A DNA stretch of 64,000 nt. It comes from Bacillota bacterium (lineage in GTDB: Bacteria > Bacillota > Clostridia > Christensenellales > Aristaeellaceae). The position numbers were made by a program, and so were the translations under genes. Below, piece by piece: positions 33,400 to 40,760 of this stretch. The stretch is taken from the NCBI GenBank assembly GCA_023398575.1, contig JAEWSC010000003.1, positions 1 to 64,000 on the forward strand. Reading direction: 5' to 3'. Each line of letters starts with the position of its first letter. The first letter of the stretch is position 1. Under the pieces are notes generated by a model. That model made no database searches and was not told the origin of the DNA. It was given only the letters and a program-made list of their open reading frames with translations.

Positions 33400-34275
33400 A
33401 TGCAGGGCAGGATTGTATTGGGTCTGGGCGGACTATATACCGTTCGCGATACCACGGGAGCGGAATATGTACTCCGCGCCAAAGGGAAATTCCGCCGCTT
33501 GCAAATGACGCCGCTTGTAGGTGACAATGTACTGTTTACCCCTGGTACTGGCGATGAGCATGGCTGGGTGGATGATATCCTACCCCGCACCTCATTAAGC
33601 ATCCGCCCTCCCGCTGCCAATGTGCAACTGATGATTATAGTCGTCGCTCCCTCCCCCGCACCAGACTTGCTATTGGTGGATAGGTTATTGATCGGCGCAC
33701 ACCAGCAGCAGATGGATGTGCTGCTGGTCGTAAACAAAGTAGACCTGGACACACAGCTTCCGATGCGCCTTGAAAAGGAATATGAAAAAGCAGGCATTAG
33801 CTTTCTATCATTGAGTGCTATAGAAGCAGAAGGCCTTGATTTACTTCGTGAAAAAATGCAAGGGCATCTTTGCTGTATGGCGGGCCAATCCGGCGTTGGA
33901 AAAAGTACGCTTCTCAACGCGCTATTTGGCATGGATCTAAAAACGGGCGAAATCAGCCAGCGGATCGAACGTGGCCGTCATACAACCAGACACGCATCAC
34001 TGCTGGAAAAGGATGGACTATCCGTACTGGATACGCCAGGCTTCAGCCTTTGGGAAATGAATAAACCCATCGACCCCGTTCTTTTGCAGGAGTATTATCC
34101 GGAGTTTGAGCCTTATCTGAATCAATGCCGTTTCTCCCCCTGCTACCACCACACCGAGCCAGGATGCCAGGTGATGGCAGCTGTCAACAACGGCGAACTG
34201 AACCGCCAGAGAATTGAAAGATACCAGACGCTTCTTTGTGAATGGAAGCAGTTGTGGAGGGAACGTTATGATTAA
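33400..34275 (+). CDS. rsgA: ribosome small-subunit-dependent GTPase RsgA
   Basis: A circularly permuted GTPase of 291 residues that checks 30S maturation. The order is OB fold, G4 VVNKVDLD, G1 GQSGVGKSTLLNAL, switch region GRHTTRHASL and G3 DTPGFS. A C-terminal zinc domain has Cys and His in CRFSPCYHHTEPGC. Start ATG at 33400 after AGGAGGGACACACGCTAAAC. It follows prkC as in many Firmicutes and overlaps rpe. Confidence 0.96.
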   Translation: MQGRIVLGLGGLYTVRDTTGAEYVLRAKGKFRRLQMTPLVGDNVLFTPGTGDEHGWVDDILPRTSLSIRPPAANVQLMIIVVAPSPAPDLLLVDRLLIGAHQQQMDVLLVVNKVDLDTQLPMRLEKEYEKAGISFLSLSAIEAEGLDLLREKMQGHLCCMAGQSGVGKSTLLNALFGMDLKTGEISQRIERGRHTTRHASLLEKDGLSVLDTPGFSLWEMNKPIDPVLLQEYYPEFEPYLNQCRFSPCYHHTEPGCQVMAAVNNGELNRQRIERYQTLLCEWKQLWRERYD

Positions 34276-34924
34276 AATTGCCCCATCAGTATTGGCAGCC
34301 GATGTCTTGCATATGGGTGATGATGTGCAGCGAATGATAAACGCCGGGTGTGACTGGCTGCATGTGGACATTATGGACGGAAACTTTGTGCCCAATCTAT
34401 CCTACGGTCCATCCCTGGTAAAAGCGCTGAAAAACAAAGTAACGCTTCCCCTGGATGTTCATTTAATGATCAAGCATCCAGAGCAATATATTAACGTATT
34501 CGCTAAGGCAGGCGCCGATATCCTAACCGTGCATGAAGAAGTAGCATACCCCCTGCCCTCCTTGATAGATATGATTCATGAGCACTCCTTATTAGCCGGT
34601 ATATCCATCAAGCCTGCAACGCCCGTCGGCAAACTGAAAGACTATCTTGCGACGGCAGATATGATCCTGATCATGACTGTAGAGCCTGGATTTGGCGGAC
34701 AGGCTTTTATGCCCGAAATGGTTGATAAAATCCGTGAGCTTCGGGTGTTGGGTTATACGGGCATTATCGAAGTAGACGGCGGCGTTGGCATAAATAATGC
34801 ACAGCTTCTAATTGACAGCGGCGCCACGGCACTAGTGATGGGAACCGCATTGTTTGGGGCACCTGATCCTAGCAGCATCATACAAGATATACGAAGCATG
34901 GAAATCTTACATGGAAAATCTTAA
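34268..34924 (+). CDS. rpe: ribulose-phosphate 3-epimerase
   Basis: A TIM-barrel epimerase of the pentose phosphate pathway, 218 residues. Motifs: IAPSVLAAD, WLHVDIMDGNFVPNLSYGP, LDVHLMIKHPEQYI, GISIKPATP, MTVEPGFGGQ and IEVDGGVGINNA, with catalytic Asp and His and metal-ligand residues present. Start ATG at 34268 lies inside the rsgA end (8-base overlap), the typical rsgA-rpe coupling. Confidence 0.96.
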   Translation: MIKIAPSVLAADVLHMGDDVQRMINAGCDWLHVDIMDGNFVPNLSYGPSLVKALKNKVTLPLDVHLMIKHPEQYINVFAKAGADILTVHEEVAYPLPSLIDMIHEHSLLAGISIKPATPVGKLKDYLATADMILIMTVEPGFGGQAFMPEMVDKIRELRVLGYTGIIEVDGGVGINNAQLLIDSGATALVMGTALFGAPDPSSIIQDIRSMEILHGKS

Positions 34925-35438
34925 AAGTAATAGTAATCTCATATCCTGCTGCTTTACCGGCCATAGGCCGGAGCATTTGCCGTGGGGCCGAAATGAGGAG
35001 CATCCTGCTTGCCTGGATTTTTGCCAGCGGCTGACCATTGCAGTGAAAGATATAATCCAGATGGGCTGCGTTCATTTCTACTGCGGAATGGCCCAAGGGG
35101 TCGATATGTATGCCGCACAAATCGTGTTGGGAATGCGTGATGCTGACCCGGAAAAGGGGTTACGATTGATCGCTGTATGCCCCCACGCTGGCCAAGCTTC
35201 ACGATGGAGTTCAAAAGACAAGGAACTTCATCAGCTTTTGCTGCACCTATCCGATGAAGTGGTCATTATCGGTCAGGATTATTCGCCAGCTTGCTTTCAC
35301 CGCCGTAACCGATACATGGTAGACAGGTGCAGTTATATAATTGCCGGCTATGACGGCCTATCCAAAGGTGGAACTTTCTCAACCGTGGCGTATGCAAAAC
35401 GCAAGAACAGGCAAATCACCATTGTTCCGCCGGTATAA
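34911..35438 (+). CDS. SLOG/DUF1273 family protein (YpsA-like)
   Basis: A 175-residue Rossmann-like SLOG-domain protein. CCFTGHRPEHLPWGRNEEH is the family N-terminal signature, and YCGMAQGVDMYAAQIVL and VDRCSYIIAGYDG-type segments follow. SLOG proteins are thought to bind nucleotides or nucleotide-derived ligands; YpsA of B. subtilis affects cell division. The start ATG overlaps the rpe end by 14 bases, with GGA upstream. The molecular role here is unknown. Confidence 0.85.
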   Translation: MENLKSNSNLISCCFTGHRPEHLPWGRNEEHPACLDFCQRLTIAVKDIIQMGCVHFYCGMAQGVDMYAAQIVLGMRDADPEKGLRLIAVCPHAGQASRWSSKDKELHQLLLHLSDEVVIIGQDYSPACFHRRNRYMVDRCSYIIAGYDGLSKGGTFSTVAYAKRKNRQITIVPPV

Positions 35439-35481
35439 AAACAGATAATCCTGCCATGCTATGTAAAGAGGTGAGCAGGAT

Positions 35482-35613
35482 ATGTCGGATCAACATTATA
35501 CACAAGGTCAGCAGAGCTTGCAGTCAGATATCAAGGACAAAGGCAGCGAGCGGATGCTATTGACGCCACCCGCAAAAAAGCTGCGCATGAGCCGCAGAAA
35601 AGTGGAGCATTGA
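35482..35613 (+). CDS. small basic protein, 43 residues, unknown
   Basis: A short frame with an excellent ribosome site (GAGGTGAGCAGGAT) starts at the ATG 35482 and ends at TGA 35613, just before a strong terminator. The N-terminal half is polar and Gln-rich (SDQHYTQGQQSLQSD), and the C-terminal half is basic (KKLRMSRRKVEH). There is no signal or membrane segment. It sits between the rsgA-rpe operon and the spore germination operon. No family recognised; it could be a spore or RNA-binding small protein, but this is open. Confidence 0.6.
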   Translation: MSDQHYTQGQQSLQSDIKDKGSERMLLTPPAKKLRMSRRKVEH

Positions 35614-35614
35614 C

Positions 35615-35663
35615 AGACGCAATTGTTATGGGTCCTCACCCATGGCAAGGCGCGTCTTTTTTT
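35615..35663 (+). terminator. terminator before gerA
   Basis: AGACGC (35615-35620) pairs with GCGTCT (35652-35657), with a nested ATGGGT/ACCCAT stem. Seven T residues follow. It ends the small-ORF transcript, so the ger operon at 35699 needs its own start or read-through. Confidence 0.8.
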
Positions 35664-35698
35664 ATATGCAATCTTCATCTGTTTTGGAGGATCTGGCC

Positions 35699-37249
35699 AT
35701 GAACAGCAAAAGGACATTGGAGAAAAATAACCTGGTAGAAAAAATTATTAAAAACATTAATGACAAGCAGAAAACGGAAGATCCCTCCAAATCCCTGGAA
35801 GAAAACATGACCATCATACAGGGACTGTTTGCTGATGTGGATGTGCTGAGAACAAAAATCGTGCAAAGCCACCGCTATCCTGAGCTTCGCTATGGTATTG
35901 CCTTTTGTGATGGATTAGTGGACAACGCCATCATTAACGATAATATCCTGCGTCCATTGATGATCTCAGAGGCTGCACAGCCTGGTCCGCAGTTAATGGA
36001 TATCCTCTCCAAACAAGTCGTTCAGATTGGAGAGGCGGCCTGGACCGATGATTTTTCCAAAGTGATCGAAGCAATCTGTTATGGTGACACCATACTGTTT
36101 GCACACGGTATCGACAAAGCACTGATCCTAAACACAAAAGGCTTTGTGACCAGATCTACAACCGAACCGGAAAATGAACGCACTCTCAGTGGCCCCAGAG
36201 AAGGGTTTACTGAATCAATTATGCAAAACCTTTCGTTTGTTCGACGCAAGTTGCGCACAAATGATTTGAAAATGAAATTTCTCTCCATTGGCAAGCGTTC
36301 CAACACAAGCGTATGCGTCTGTTATCTAGGCAGCATTGCTAATCAAAACGTTCTAGCGGAAGTGCACCGCAGGCTTGGAGAAATCGACATTGATGCCGTT
36401 TTAGACAGTAACTATATTACCGAGCTAATTCGTGATAAGCAATGGGCATTGTTTCGCTCCACAGGTTATACGGAGCGCCCAGATGTAGTCGTCAGCAGAC
36501 TGCTGGAAGGCCGTGTAGCTGTTTTTATTGATGGCACTCCATCTGTCCTTACAGTACCTTATCTGTTTATAGAAAACTTTCAAAGCAATGAAGATTACTA
36601 TATGAATTTCTACTATACAACTTATTCCAGATTACTTCGAATCATCGGCTTTTTTTTGACTGTCGGAGTACCGGGTATCTACGTCGCCATTGTCGCCTTC
36701 CACCATGAAATGCTGCCAACCGCCTTGCTGATTAATATTGCAGCGGAGAGGCAGAGCGTGCCTTTGCCCGCGGCCATGGAAGCATTCCTTATGCTCGTTG
36801 TTTTTGACATCCTACGGGAAACGGGCATACGAATGCCTTCTAACATCGGTCAGGCACTGGGCATCGTCGGTGCGCTTGTCATAGGTCAAGCTGCTGTCGA
36901 AGCGAAAATGGTAGCCGCCCCCATGATTATTGTGGTTGGGTTCACAGGTATCACTAACCTGCTGGTGCCAAAGCTAAACGCACCGGTGATTTACTTTCGC
37001 TTTTTCGTATTGCTCTCCTCATCAGTCTTTGGTTTCTTTGGCTTTGTGCTTTCCACCTCATGTATGATGATTCACATTTTTAACCTAACGTCCATGGGCG
37101 TACCGCAGGTGACATTGGGCGGAGATCTAAAGCACCAGCAAATTAAGGATACAGCCATCAGGGCGCCTTGGTGGCAAATGCTGCAGCGGCCGCCTATGCT
37201 AACTCAAAATCTGACACGCTTAAAGCAGAAAGGCAATGACAATGCGTAA
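35699..37249 (+). CDS. spore germination receptor subunit GerA family
   Basis: A 516-residue GerAA-type protein, the large subunit of a germinant receptor in the spore inner membrane. The first 300 residues are soluble. The C-terminal part has about five membrane segments and the typical PGIYVAIVAFHHEMLPTALL, AAERQSVPLPAAMEAFLML, RETGIRMPSNIGQALGIVGA and QAAVEAKMVAAPMIIVV. Start ATG at 35699 after GGAGGATCTGGCC. It overlaps gerC by eight bases with the start chosen there. Ligand unknown. Confidence 0.95.
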   Translation: MNSKRTLEKNNLVEKIIKNINDKQKTEDPSKSLEENMTIIQGLFADVDVLRTKIVQSHRYPELRYGIAFCDGLVDNAIINDNILRPLMISEAAQPGPQLMDILSKQVVQIGEAAWTDDFSKVIEAICYGDTILFAHGIDKALILNTKGFVTRSTTEPENERTLSGPREGFTESIMQNLSFVRRKLRTNDLKMKFLSIGKRSNTSVCVCYLGSIANQNVLAEVHRRLGEIDIDAVLDSNYITELIRDKQWALFRSTGYTERPDVVVSRLLEGRVAVFIDGTPSVLTVPYLFIENFQSNEDYYMNFYYTTYSRLLRIIGFFLTVGVPGIYVAIVAFHHEMLPTALLINIAAERQSVPLPAAMEAFLMLVVFDILRETGIRMPSNIGQALGIVGALVIGQAAVEAKMVAAPMIIVVGFTGITNLLVPKLNAPVIYFRFFVLLSSSVFGFFGFVLSTSCMMIHIFNLTSMGVPQVTLGGDLKHQQIKDTAIRAPWWQMLQRPPMLTQNLTRLKQKGNDNA

Positions 37250-38402
37250 AAAAGCGCTTCTGCTGGCGTTGGTCGTATTACAGGCCTTTTTCCTGTCCGG
37301 TTGCTGGAATTACAGGGGTTTGAATGAACTTGCAATTGTTTCGGGCATCACTGTAGATATTGAAAAGGAAAGCAATGAGTTTACTCTGGGATATGAAGTC
37401 ATTGACCTGACAAAGGATGTGAAATCCAGCGGATTGAAGGCGATACTCATCGAATCCAAAGGCAAAACAATATTCGATGCCGCTCGAAACGCAAAGAAGC
37501 GTTTAGAAAAGAAGCTCTATTTTGGTAATACACTGCTTGTTGTTGTCAGCGAAGAAATTGCCAAGTCCGGTCACCTAATGCACATTATTGACTGGTTTTT
37601 GAGAGACGCGGAATTGCGGGAGTCGGCACATATGGTCGTGGCACAAACCCCATCGGCAGCGGATCTTTTAAAAATAGAGGGCGTCAACAACGCCATCGTC
37701 GCCTTTGAAATGGAAAACATTGTATCTGATGATAATACCGTAACCTCTTCCCTCACCGCGCCAATGCTTTACCAGGCTTATAATCTTATGCACAGTAAAG
37801 GCAAGGACCTGACGCTCCCAGCATTTCATGTTGTAATTAACGACGAGGAACCGGCTGCGGAAGCCAACGGCATTGCCATTTTTAAGGGCGAGGCGATGGT
37901 TGGCTTTTTGTCGCCTGAAGAAACCAAATATGTACTATTTGCCAACGGACAAGTTCAAGGAGGCATCCTTACGCTATCCACCACAGGCGATTTGGAGCAT
38001 GATGTCGGACTGGAAATATCGAAAAGCAGCGCTGAAAGATCATTTTCCATTGAAAATGGACAGCTGAATATGAATGTGAATATCGAGGTCGTTTCATATT
38101 TGGCTGAGGCAGGTATGGGTATAGATGCATTAAACGAAGAAGAGGTTACTTCCCTGGAGGCTATGGCAGGTGCTGCCATCAAGGAGAGAACGGAAGCTGT
38201 TATTGAAAAAATGCAGACAGAATATCATTCTGACGTCTTTGGCTTTGGCAGTATGATCCATCAAAAAAATCCCACGCTATGGAAGCAGGTATCCGACAAC
38301 TGGAATGATGGCTATTTCCCTGGTATCAAGGTTTCTGTTCACGCAAAAGCCAGCATTGTTAACACCGCTTATCTAAAAAAGAGTACAAATGAGGGGGAAT
38401 AA
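37242..38402 (+). CDS. spore germination lipoprotein GerC family (Ger(x)C)
   Basis: A 386-residue GerAC-type lipoprotein. The signal peptide ends in a lipobox LSGC with Cys21, followed by WNYRGLNELAIVSGI, the family signature. FGNTLLVVVSEEIAKSG, IIDWFLRDAELRESAHMVVA and the C-terminal DVFGFGSMIHQKNPTLWKQV region are also typical. The start is the second ATG (37242), eight bases after AAAGG. It is the third-domain partner of GerA and GerB on the outer face of the inner spore membrane. Confidence 0.93.
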   Translation: MRKKALLLALVVLQAFFLSGCWNYRGLNELAIVSGITVDIEKESNEFTLGYEVIDLTKDVKSSGLKAILIESKGKTIFDAARNAKKRLEKKLYFGNTLLVVVSEEIAKSGHLMHIIDWFLRDAELRESAHMVVAQTPSAADLLKIEGVNNAIVAFEMENIVSDDNTVTSSLTAPMLYQAYNLMHSKGKDLTLPAFHVVINDEEPAAEANGIAIFKGEAMVGFLSPEETKYVLFANGQVQGGILTLSTTGDLEHDVGLEISKSSAERSFSIENGQLNMNVNIEVVSYLAEAGMGIDALNEEEVTSLEAMAGAAIKERTEAVIEKMQTEYHSDVFGFGSMIHQKNPTLWKQVSDNWNDGYFPGIKVSVHAKASIVNTAYLKKSTNEGE

Positions 38403-38403
38403 T

Positions 38404-38625
38404 GTGCTAACAATCATTGTTGTGTTCGTGTTTGCAGCTGTTGTTGTGATAGATTTTCTTCCACTTAACAGAATTATATCCCTGAAAGAAAAGTGGATAT
38501 ATGGAATATTTATGCTGCTTAGCATGTGCATACTGATTTTATACTCATTGGATATAACCGTTCCGTCCCCCTCCGATCTGATCATCAATACCTTGGAATC
38601 CATTATCCCATCGCTCAAGCAGTAA
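38404..38625 (+). CDS. small membrane protein of the ger operon
   Basis: A 73-residue protein with two hydrophobic segments (LTIIVVFVFAAVVVIDFLPL and GIFMLLSMCILILYSLDI) and a polar C-terminus. The start is read as the GTG at 38404 with GAGGGGG six bases before it; the ATG at 38389 would lie upstream of that site. Small membrane proteins of this size are found in some ger operons (GerD-unrelated 'D' subunits) and tune receptor function. Assignment is by size, topology and position. Confidence 0.75.
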   Translation: MLTIIVVFVFAAVVVIDFLPLNRIISLKEKWIYGIFMLLSMCILILYSLDITVPSPSDLIINTLESIIPSLKQ

Positions 38626-38653
38626 CGCAATACCATGCGGAAGGGAGCGTCAC

Positions 38654-39739
38654 ATGAACAAAGAGACCATCTCGCTGCGTCAGGCAATATACAGCATCAT
38701 GCTGTTCATCTTTGGAAGCAGCATTGTCCTGGGCGTAAGCGGAACGGCTGAACAGGACGCATGGATATCCCTTTTGCTGGCAATGGCGGGTACTTTCCCT
38801 TTATTCATGATGTATGCCCGAATTATCCGCCTGTATCCAGAAACAGATTTTTTTGATATCGTTACTTCACTATTTGGCAACATCATTGGGAAGATCGTGA
38901 TAGTGCTTTTTACATGGTATGCCATCCACCTGGCCGCCTTGGTGCTGAGAAATTTCTCGGAATTTTTACAGATCGTATCCATGCCAGAAACACCCGAGCT
39001 GCCATTAATGGTAGCTTTGGTACTTGTTACTGCATATCTTGCCAAAGGCAGTACATCGGTTCTTGGTAAATGGTCGGTTGTCATGTTCCCCATTGTTGCA
39101 ATCGTTATCTTGCTGACTGTTGTCCTTTCCGTAAAAGATATGGATTTGACCAACCTGTTACCAATTATGGAAAAAGGCTGGGTACCAGTTCTGGAAGGCG
39201 CATTTCAAATTGTCACATTTCCTTTTGCGGAGACAGTCGTATTTTTATGCCTGGCAGGCTCCATCAAAAAACAGGACAGTCCTTACAAAATCTACGGCTA
39301 TTCCCTGTTGTTCGGCGGTCTTTTTCTAGCACTTGTGATGGTACGAAATATCGCAATCTTGGGACCAACCATGGTTGGTATTTCCTATTTTCCTTCCTAC
39401 ACAACTGCCAGGATTCTAAGGTTAGGCGATTTCTTGTCGCGCATCGAAGGTACAATCACGATGAACTTTTTACTATCTGGGATTGTGAAGATTGCCATAT
39501 GCCTTGCAGCTGGCGCTAAGGGCATTGCAAAACTGTTTAATATCAACGCATATAAAAATATGCTGATGCCTGTCAGTATGCTGGCGCTGGCACTGTGTGC
39601 TATTGTATACAAAAGCGCCATGGAAATGTTTGGCTTTCTAAAATACTATCAGTTTTACGCCATCCCTTTTCAAATAATCATCCCACTTGCAGTTTGGATT
39701 ACCGCTGAGATTAAGGCTAAGAAGAAGGCGGTAGCATAG
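38654..39739 (+). CDS. spore germination permease GerB family (GerAB/APC superfamily)
   Basis: A 361-residue membrane protein with about ten transmembrane segments of the endospore germination permease family. SLRQAIYSIMLFIFGSSIVLG and DAWISLLLAMAGTFPLFMMY at the N-terminus, FPFAETVVFLCLAGSI and GPTMVGISYFPSYTTARIL are typical. GerB proteins bind the germinant amino acid or sugar. It completes a GerA-GerC-small-GerB operon. The start ATG follows GGAAGGGAGCGTCAC. Confidence 0.93.
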   Translation: MNKETISLRQAIYSIMLFIFGSSIVLGVSGTAEQDAWISLLLAMAGTFPLFMMYARIIRLYPETDFFDIVTSLFGNIIGKIVIVLFTWYAIHLAALVLRNFSEFLQIVSMPETPELPLMVALVLVTAYLAKGSTSVLGKWSVVMFPIVAIVILLTVVLSVKDMDLTNLLPIMEKGWVPVLEGAFQIVTFPFAETVVFLCLAGSIKKQDSPYKIYGYSLLFGGLFLALVMVRNIAILGPTMVGISYFPSYTTARILRLGDFLSRIEGTITMNFLLSGIVKIAICLAAGAKGIAKLFNINAYKNMLMPVSMLALALCAIVYKSAMEMFGFLKYYQFYAIPFQIIIPLAVWITAEIKAKKKAVA

Positions 39740-39756
39740 GAAGATACAATCCCTTG

Positions 39757-39785
39757 ATTGACACTTGCGAACAAACGTTCTATAA
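39757..39785 (+). promoter_or_regulatory. consensus promoter with LexA/SOS-like box
   Basis: TTGACA (39757-39762) and TATAAT (39780-39785) match sigma-A consensus with 17 bp spacing. The spacer contains CGAACAAACGTTCT (39767-39780), which fits the Firmicute LexA (DinR) box CGAACRNRYGTTYC at all but the last position. The site overlaps where RNA polymerase sits, so LexA binding would block transcription of the downstream radical SAM gene. Confidence 0.75.
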
Positions 39786-39808
39786 TGTCAGTGAAAGGGG
39801 GGGATTCT

Positions 39809-40696
39809 TTGGAGACGGTAAAGGCTAAGCAGCTTCTTTCTCCCCTAACGCCCACAAATGATTTCTTTCACAGCGATTACAATTTGAACTTATACCGTGG
39901 CTGCAGCCACGGCTGTATTTATTGTGATTCCCGGTCTGTATGCTATCAGCTGGATAGGTTTCACGAGGTCCGTGTAAAAGAAAACGCGCTGCAAATGCTC
40001 AGGGAAGAGCTTCGCCGTAAACGTAGAGTAGGGCTTGTCTCCACCGGTGCAATGAGCGATCCGTACAATCCCTTTGAAAAAAAAACCGAAGTCACCCGTG
40101 GTGCTTTCATGTTGTTAAAGCAATTTGGGTTTGGGGCTGGTTTTACCACAAAATCAAATCTAGCGGCAAGAGACACAGACGTTCTAGCAGACATTCAACG
40201 TGGTGCCCCTGTGCGGGCGTGCTTTTCTATTACCTGCATGGATGACACGCTATGCGCAAAGATAGAGCCCTTTGCATCTGTGACCACCAAACGGTTTGAA
40301 GCGCTGCAAGCATTCTCATACGCTGGCATATTTGCCGGTGTCTGGCTGAACCCTGTACTTCCGTTTATTACGGATAACGAGCAAAACATACTGGACATTG
40401 TGAGAAGGACGAAGGAATGTGGCGGCCAGTTTATTGTTTGTCATTTTGGTATGACGCTACGCACCGGCAACAGAGAATATTTTTATCAAGCTCTGGATAA
40501 GGATTTTGCTGGCGTCAAGGCTAAGTACGCCCATGCCTTCGGCCTTGATTATATGTGCCCAAGCCCCAGGTCAGAGGAGCTAAAAGCCGCTTTCGAGGGT
40601 GAATGCGAACGTTTAAAGCTTCCGTACAGGTTTCCAGATATCAACCGGGCTATGTTTTCAAAACAAGTAAAGCAACTAAGTCTATTCGCATTATAA
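39809..40696 (+). CDS. SPL-family radical SAM protein
   Basis: A 295-residue radical SAM protein of the SPL/Rv2578c group, related to spore photoproduct lyase. The cluster motif is CSHGCIYC (Cys 32, 36, 39) in NLYRGCSHGCIYCDSRSVC. STGAMSDPYNPFE, TTKSNLAARD and GVWLNPVLPFITDNEQNI are characteristic. The start is the TTG at 39809 after GGGGGGG; upstream codons lie inside the promoter. It is alone under a LexA-like promoter, which suggests a DNA-repair role. True spore photoproduct lyase is longer and has another Cys arrangement, so the substrate is not known. Confidence 0.83.
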   Translation: METVKAKQLLSPLTPTNDFFHSDYNLNLYRGCSHGCIYCDSRSVCYQLDRFHEVRVKENALQMLREELRRKRRVGLVSTGAMSDPYNPFEKKTEVTRGAFMLLKQFGFGAGFTTKSNLAARDTDVLADIQRGAPVRACFSITCMDDTLCAKIEPFASVTTKRFEALQAFSYAGIFAGVWLNPVLPFITDNEQNILDIVRRTKECGGQFIVCHFGMTLRTGNREYFYQALDKDFAGVKAKYAHAFGLDYMCPSPRSEELKAAFEGECERLKLPYRFPDINRAMFSKQVKQLSLFAL

Positions 40697-40730
40697 AACT
40701 CCCCCGGCGGAAAATGCCTTCCGCCGGGGG
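40693..40730. terminator. bidirectional terminator between SPL-type gene and L,D-transpeptidase
   Basis: CCCCCGGCGGAA (40701-40712) and TTCCGCCGGGGG (40719-40730) form a perfect 12-bp stem. On the minus strand TTTT follows, so it mainly ends the transpeptidase mRNA. Confidence 0.85.
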
Positions 40731-40760
40731 TTCATACTTGATATGCAGGTTGTGCCGCTG

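Noticed and set aside
39758..39808. Upstream start of the SPL-type protein at 39758
   Set aside because: That stretch holds the consensus promoter and LexA-like box; the TTG at 39809 has the ribosome site.
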